Below are positions 57,530 through 64,000 of a DNA stretch of 64,000 nt, one piece after another. Under the pieces are notes generated by a model. That model saw only the letters and a program-made list of their open reading frames with translations. It was not told the origin of the DNA and did not search any database. The first letter of the stretch is position 1. Every line of letters starts with the position of its first letter. Source of the stretch: Chrysoperla carnea (lineage: Eukaryota; Arthropoda; Insecta; Neuroptera; Chrysopidae); assembly GCF_905475395.1 (NCBI RefSeq), contig NC_058340.1:68984181-69048180 (forward strand), given 5' to 3'. The position numbers were made by a program, and so were the translations under genes.

Positions 57530-58266
57530 ACAAGTGAAAACAAACAATTGACTGAGTTAATTATTGAAATACCATGTATAGACAGTGTTGATTACTCTGT
57601 CACATTACACAAACATACATGTCACATATATAACTGATAATCCCATATTAATACATAGGTACTATAATACATAGTGTTGATGCGCAATCGTTTGTTTTTT
57701 TGACGTCACGTAAATAACAAAAGATATTCACTTTTAAATACACACACACACAACTGATATTCCTATATTAATACATACTATAAAATTTGCACCTAATTAA
57801 CGCCCTCGTGGGTAAACAGTGATGTTTACAAAAAAATGTTTCAAACAAAAGTTTTTTATTTTTTTATAAGGAACATTTTTTACATTTAAACTTTTGTTCT
57901 ATCTCTAACGGTTTACAAGATGGGTCCTACGGACCCAAGACCCAATTGACCTATGATGCTCATTTACGAACTTGACCTCACTTTTTACGTCCTGAGTACG
58001 CTGTAAAAATTTCAGCTCGATATCTTTTTTCGTTTTTGAGTTATCGTGTCCACAGACGGACGGACGGACGGACAACCGGAAATGGGTTAATTTGGTGATT
58101 CTATGAACACCTATACCAAAATTTTTTTCGTAGCATCAATATTTTTAAGCGTTACAAACTTGGGACGAAACTTAATATACTATGTATATTTCATATATAC
58201 ATGGTATAAAAACTTGGGACGAAACTTCATATACTATGTATATTTCATATATACATGGTATAAAAA
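57530..58266 (-). repeat. Family A, longest copy
   Basis: ACAAGTGAAAACAAACAATTG to ATACATGGTATAAAAATA. Its 5' end carries a tandem duplication of 54 bp (58158-58211 and 58212-58265). Confidence 0.85.
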
Positions 58267-58269
58267 TAA

Positions 58270-60099
58270 GTAGGTTTTTGGATACTTATTTACTTACTGC
58301 CATATTTTCTTGAAATAAGCACTATAGACAATTTTAAATTGTAAACTAAGTGTCTAAAATGCTACGAGGTAAACATTCATCAGCTCTTGTTTAGATTTGA
58401 GTTCGAACAATTCTGAAAAAATAATAAATTCTATGTTTGATATGTAGGTACATAGAAGTTAGGATACATTACTGGAAAAATTTTCGAACAGATTTACTAG
58501 AAAAATTATACTGTATAATTACACGTGGACTCTTATAAACCTGCGCACTGCGTCATTTTATACCACGAAGCCAGTTTATGTAAACACTTTTTCTGCTGCC
58601 GTCTAGTGGTGAGTAGCGGAACTATAAATAATAAACCATAAACCATCATACGAAAAGAATAATCGTTTTGCCCTTTGGAGCTAATGTTGCTCTTTACAGT
58701 TGATATTGCCCTTTGAAGTTCCAATACTTAAGAAATGATGAAAATAAAAAACATATTGAACAAAAAACTTCACACTTACGTAAGTTCTCTGTTTTACTGC
58801 TTTTTCAATTTTTTTTTTGCGTGACGCACTTTTACACTGTTATGTTTTCTTAATACAATTAAATCTAGGTTCAAGGCGCAAACCGTTTGGTCGCTAGCTT
58901 CACTGCGTACTCTTACCCTACCCTGCGTAGTCTAAAATAGAAGAATCCAGTGACTAAAGGCTAAGTAAGATATCTTATTCCTGAAAATAACTAAACTAGT
59001 CTGTGATATACTGTAAATCACAAACAGTACGAATATAGTAAATGTTTGGGAGGGCATGCATGGGTGTAGCAAAGAAACTCATGATAGTTAAAGTACTCCT
59101 AAACTCCTGTTTAGACTAAAGTAGTAAAGCTATATAATAGAAGGTAAAAACAACCCCTTATGAAATAATAATGCGTTTACGATGTTAACAATAAAGTAAA
59201 ATTGGTTGTTATTGACATGTATTGAAAATAAATTTTATGATTTTATTATTACTTTACTTGACTAGTGTAGCTGTAGATAGTGTAGAACATAGGTGGGCAG
59301 ACTTTGACTTTTTTACACTCATTATGGTTTTTAACAAGAGAATAATGTTCCGAAGTCATAAAAATAGTTAAAAATACAGAGGGCTACCTACCTGTTTAGA
59401 ATCTAAACCGAAAATAGTTTAACTTACTTCTAGCCCGAACACTTGTGGAATACATGCGTTCGCATCGTACACACAATATTCGACATTTGTATTTATATCT
59501 TATATATTATGATCATTTCTATGAGCACTAAATAGCTCAGAGCACTAATTCACGGTTGAGGATTTTGTTAAGTAACCTTAGTTCGAATCCAGCAGCGGTC
59601 AAATAATTTTTATTTTTTCTTCTATTAGATTTTAGGTTATCTTGAACGTTACTTACTTTATTTTTTGATAACTCTGCATTGTTCTAATTAGGAGTTTGTT
59701 TGGTTGAGTTTCCTGACTATAGAGGAGACTCAATCGATATTCATTCTTTGATATTTGATTATGTAAGAAAATCATTTAAACTATATTTCCTTTAGAAATC
59801 TGTAAAAAAAGTCAAGTTTCTATCTTTAATGATTTGCCCTCGATTTTTTTCTGCCGGTTCGAACTTTACATATATACCTTTATAACCATTCTTTCAAAAT
59901 GTTGGTAGAACGATAAAATATAGATTCAGATTTTCGATTAATAAAAAGTCATTCTTAACATACTACTTGTGAGAATGATTATAAGAATTCTTTTTTGTAA
60001 ATTTTATAAATCACATGTAATTTAAAAAAAACCCTAGTTACATGAAATTTTAGCAAAAGTTGATCTGTATTTGTCTATCAAATTATTTACATGGAGATT
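58270..60099. other. No gene seen
   Basis: AT-rich, with the tRNA-like remnant at 59528. No coding exon recognised. Confidence 0.5.
59528..59605 (+). repeat. Possible tRNA-like (SINE head) remnant
   Basis: TAGCTCAGAGCAC resembles an A box, and about 50 bases later AGTTCGAATCC resembles a B box. Neither T stem nor acceptor stem pairs properly, so it is not a functional tRNA. It may be an old SINE head. Confidence 0.35.
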
Positions 60100-60260
60100 C
60101 CATATGGGGTTTTCATCCCTCCTGGGGGTTAAATATAAATAAAAACCACCTTCGAAGCTTGTTGTATATCGTGTTTGAGCTCAATCTACGCAGATCCTTT
60201 TGAGTCCATGAGTAATACACAAACGAGCACATATTTTTTATATCTATAGATAGATTACGC
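60100..60260 (+). repeat. Interspersed repeat end
   Basis: CATCCCTCCTGGGGGTTAAA, CCACCTTCGAAGCTTGTTGT, CTACGCAGATCCTTTTGAGT and ACACAAACGAGCACAT ending TATATCTATAGATAG. It reads as the end of a common insect repeat; no second copy of this part was found in the window. Confidence 0.4.
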
Positions 60261-60728
60261 CTACAATAATTTACGAGTTGGTACAAACTAAAATATCCAA
60301 ATTTGAGTTCTTTAAAAACGGGGAATATTTGATAAAATATGCAATTTTTTTAAAAATTTATAACTTAGCATATTATTATATTTTTTTAAGAAAAAAGTCA
60401 CAATAAAAAAGTTTTCGACAAATAAATATCTGTTTAGATGGCCTATCTATATTCCCCAAATGATCGTAGTATACATGTTGTTTCATAAAACATGCGTTCC
60501 GTTTCGTTGTTCATCACATATTTTTATGTAATAACATAGTATTATATATAACTCATATCTATTCGCATATAGAAAATTTCTAAGATAAGAAATTACGTTG
60601 AAATATACAATACCCCTAAAAGTTATGACTATAAACATAGAATATGAATATCATGGTACAGATCAAGACTGTACAATGTGTTTCAATTCATGTTGCAATT
60701 AATATTAACAAAATTTAAATTTTATTTA

Positions 60729-61290
60729 ATACTAGCAGATACCCGCCCGCTTTGCTGGGCAATTTCTCCTATAAAACAAAGAATATCACGTTATAGCCCT
60801 CATTTATCCTCCTTTTTCTTTAAGATTTTATGGATTTTAATGTTTTTGAAGTTTTGCTCATGATACTCGCTGACATTGCAACTTTCCATTATAGGTCCAA
60901 TCATTAAATTATCCTGATTTTTATACTTTTTGGATCAAAATTACCCCATCCACCGAGTTTCATCAAATTCCATAAGAAAATTTTTTTTTGTGTTTTTCTC
61001 GATTTTTTCAAAGGTGTACCCCTTAAAAAGTTGCAAAAAATCGAGAAATTATTTTTATCTTCAATTTCGATAAAACTCAGTATATAAGGTAATTTTGACC
61101 CAAAAAGTACAAAAATCGGGTGCATTTGCTGACTGGTCGAATAGATTTTGAGTTACGGACGAATAGATCGATCAAAATATTGCGATATCTTCGAAACTCT
61201 GCATCCAATCATTAAATTAACCTGATTTTTATACTTTTTGGATCAAAATTACTCCATCCACCAAGCGCTCGCTACATTTATAATACACGA
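60729..61290 (-). mobile_element. Element with ~310-bp internal tandem units, copy 2
   Basis: Inverted relative to copy 1, with about one and a half units. One border at 60737 begins AGATACCCGCCCGCTTTGCT then GGGC, a GC-rich end out of keeping with its surroundings. The other fades near 61285. Confidence 0.78.
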
Positions 61291-62064
61291 AGATACAATA
61301 GGAACATAGTTACCGGGTGTCTTACGACACCTCTCGATAAACTGCAGTTACGGAACTTCCGAGAATTGCACTTTAGTACACTCAGTCGTACGAAAACTAA
61401 ATTTGCACTTTAATCTACTGATATACTTTATTGATAACATTTTTCATTTGAGAACTGTACATTAAGTATATTGAAAGGTATTCGCCGCGCCTAACTTAGT
61501 AATATATACATACATTAGAAACACCCGACTACGGAAAGAAGAGAAAGAAGAATTGTTATGATGTAAAATGTATTGAAACGAAATATATATAAGGAGAAGA
61601 ATGATGTGGGTGATTGTCGTGTGGTATATGTAAAAGCTTTACAGCAGGGTTCTCTTTCCCCACCACCGTTCTTCACATCTTTAACAATATTTTATATAAC
61701 ATGTTGTCTATATTATATATGGAGATCACTCTAACGCTCACTAGTGCTGGTAGTAGGGTGTTGTATCCCATGAAATTTACACCAAAAGTCGTTTATTCAA
61801 CTTGACAACGTTATTGCCTCCTGCCCATCGTATCGAATCCAAGTAGTAACGTATCCTTCTTCTTGTGCGCTCTCCTTTATATATAAATTTTTGTACCTCT
61901 TATACCGATTTGCTCATCACTCATTCATTCTATACTTGGAATATCTACGAAGTCTGTTAAGTTGCCACAAGCCTGTCAGCACGCCAAATAAAATAATATA
62001 CCATAGCGTTCATTGCAATGTTGGTATGGTATAGGGACAGATACTAAAAAAGTATCTAATAATA
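61291..62064. other. No gene seen
   Basis: Mixed-composition sequence without motif or second copy in the window. Confidence 0.5.
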
Positions 62065-62072
62065 CTCTAATC

Positions 62073-62377
62073 CAGGCATGGGCATAGTTATTTTAAGTCG
62101 AAGTCACCATTTTTATAATTTTATTGTGTGCCATAAACTTTATTGTGTGTCTCTTTATCCAAGTCGGCATTGCTCATAGAGGAGGAAGCGAGACGGGTAT
62201 ACGACTCGCCTACTTATCTCAGTTTCTCTTAAAGTAATGAGATAGGTAGAAAAAAAAATGTTGTCTCTCTGTCTTACTCGTATTTTTGGTTTTCACTGGT
62301 TAGGTTGTCACTGTCTTATTCGTATTTTAGATACAGAAGTATGAGTGTCTTCTCTAAGCCACGTTTGCCCATGCCTG
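62073..62377. mobile_element. hAT-like MITE, 305 bp, second copy
   Basis: The same CAGGCATGGGC ends and interior as 50541-50820, with an extra segment near 62110-62150. Flanks CTCTAATC and CTCTAAAT are near-identical 8-mers, so this is the older or more mutated insertion. Confidence 0.85.
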
Positions 62378-62557
62378 CTCTAAATATTGTCGTAAGATCC
62401 ATAACTATGGCGTTATTTACAATACTGTATGATATAAAAACTTTGACGCCATTTACATTAGTAAATACTAAGTTCAAATTTGATGATATGCTTTTGAGTC
62501 CCATACTACATTGCAGATGTGGCAATGGTACTTCCCGACTATAAATTATCATGTGCT

Positions 62558-62937
62558 CCCAATTGAGACTCGCAACGAAACCAGTGGGAAACCCAATTGG
62601 TTCTTAAATGGGCATGCAAGGTAGATGATATGCATTTGTTTTACGAGTCATTTAATATCGTTGGGTTATTCCAACAGTTACCATCCGTATCTCAACTAAG
62701 CAAGCTCAAAATCGAGTCATTTATTTTTAGTTGGATTATCCCAAGGGGCTCCTGTCAATACCCCACTGGGTAAGTCCAATGTCGAGTTTTTTATTTTTAC
62801 ATTGGGTATTCCCAACAGGTTCCAATTAAAATCCCAATTGGGGACACCCAATTGAGACTCGCAACGAAACCAGTGGGAAACCCAATTGGTTCTTAAATGG
62901 GCATGTAAGGTAGATGATATGCATTTGTTTTACGAGT
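62558..62937 (+). repeat. Tandem ~70-bp array bracketed by a 92-bp direct repeat
   Basis: CGAGT-starting units begin at 62644, 62713 and 62783 (periods 69 and 70), each with a TTGGRTATTCCCAA-like palindrome. The array is bracketed by 62558-62649 and 62847-62937, near-identical and 289 bp apart. Confidence 0.8.
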
Positions 62938-64000
62938 TTGTTTAAGTTAATTTGATCGAGTATATTCTTAGCTATGCTCCAAGAAAATTGCTTTAGTCAA
63001 TATTTTGACTTTGCCAGCTTCGTTGACTGATTTTTCCCTCTTATGCCCCTTCTGCTCCTGTAAGGCTTATATTCATTCAGTATAGTGGTATGTCGTAGCC
63101 TTTAAAACATTTCATCAGTCAGTCAGTAGTAAGTAGTCAATGGTGTTTGGGGCTCTGGTACAAGTCAACTAACTCTCTTCTTTATATATTCAAAATTTTT
63201 TAAGGAACGCCATTTACACATTTACACTCATTTCAATGCGTGACTTGACTTTACAAAATTTTTTCATGTTTTAGGGGTGGAAAACAAAAGCATGTTTTGA
63301 ATGAAAGCTTAGTAAAATGTCTTAGAAAAAAATGTTTTATAATTCGTTTCTAAAAGGTTTTTTGAATGCATTGACACTTCTTTTTTGAAACAACATGTTT
63401 TTAAAAACTATTGAAATCAAGCAAAACCTTTATCAAGCATAGATTTATCACGCAAAGCTTTATCAAGCAAAGGTTTATCAAATAAAGCTTTATCAACAAA
63501 GTTTTTCTGTAAATATTGAACTGAAAATTGGCCGATGATAAACAGTAATTAAGAATCAAATCCGATAGTTCCGCATTTTTGCAAACTTGTATATGATGTT
63601 GATCCAATTAATAATCCAAGTTTGTGACCCCGAGCACTGGATTTGAAAGGCTTTATTTCGGAAACTATTGGGTCTACAGAGACAGTTATATTCTCATATA
63701 GTAGCAAATTTAGTCTACGTGCCAAACAACTAGTCCTCTTGGGGTTATAATAACCAAAATCTAAAAAAGCCGCAATTTGCTCGGTTTTTTTGATTTTCGA
63801 TCATAAACAAGACTGCAAAAAAACACCGAACTACTGGATTTGACGTAAACTGCGAAGTTGCTGAACTATTCTTGTTTAAGATAAAATAAAAATCTTTTGA
63901 ATTCGCCTCTATTCAATCTTGCTCTATGATTTCACTGTTGCTTTACCTTGCTTTTAATTCGCTTTTCTTATCCGGAAATCGTTTTTTTTATAATTTTTTT
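62938..64000. other. No gene seen at the right edge
   Basis: Apart from the minisatellite at 63412 nothing was recognised; the window ends in T-rich sequence. Confidence 0.5.
63412..63504 (+). repeat. Minisatellite, ~14-17 bp unit
   Basis: Variants of TTTATCAAGCAAAGC repeat about six times. The minus-strand open frame with repeated INLCLIK reflects this array. Confidence 0.8.

Noticed and set aside
62558..63504. CRISPR-like regular repeats
   Set aside because: Units are tandem without unique spacers, in a eukaryotic context; they are minisatellites.

Overview
This is a eukaryotic nuclear window, strongly AT-rich and gene-poor, almost certainly from an insect. The evidence is two spliced genes with insect-type products, one tRNA gene, and a dense load of short non-autonomous transposons, tRNA-derived SINEs and decayed non-LTR retrotransposons. 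A TTAGG-like tail on one SINE fits an arthropod. The species cannot be named from the sequence.

Gene 1 (30,329-33,756, + strand) is the conserved 3' part of stardust, the MAGUK orthologous to vertebrate PALS1/MPP5. Five exons join in frame and encode 839 residues in this order: an ECR1-like Par6-binding motif, a charged helix, L27N, L27C, PDZ, SH3, a basic Hook and a guanylate-kinase-like domain. The upstream exons, including the start codon, were not identified. They may lie in the roughly 29 kb of repeat-rich DNA upstream or outside the window.

Gene 2 (41,115-44,110, + strand) is an acyl-CoA desaturase (first-desaturase family, 340 residues, all three histidine boxes). Its five exons are complete from Met to stop. 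Intron 1 must use a GC donor. Intron 2 is mostly a TIR transposon of about 823 bp, and intron 3 carries a dead mariner transposase fragment. A tRNA-Thr(AGU) gene lies at 49,628-49,701.

The rest is repeats. 1-11 kb holds a 650-740 bp interspersed family (family A), a 603 bp foldback element, a 387 bp MITE with TA target sites, a SINE with a perfect 14 bp target-site duplication, and an RT fragment. 11-29 kb holds an element with ~310 bp internal tandem units, an RNase H fragment, a second 387 bp MITE, and the 3' end of a LINE ORF2. 35.8-39 kb is a cluster of foldback MITEs. 39.7-46 kb surrounds and invades the desaturase and includes a perfect 54 bp inverted repeat. 49-64 kb holds more family A copies, two hAT-like MITEs, a SINE with a TTAGG-like tail, and a ~70 bp tandem array.

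The two protein genes have no evident functional link: one concerns epithelial polarity, the other lipid metabolism. The most notable features are the palindromes and foldbacks, the family A repeats, and the GC-AG intron. No operon, CRISPR array or viral gene set was seen.
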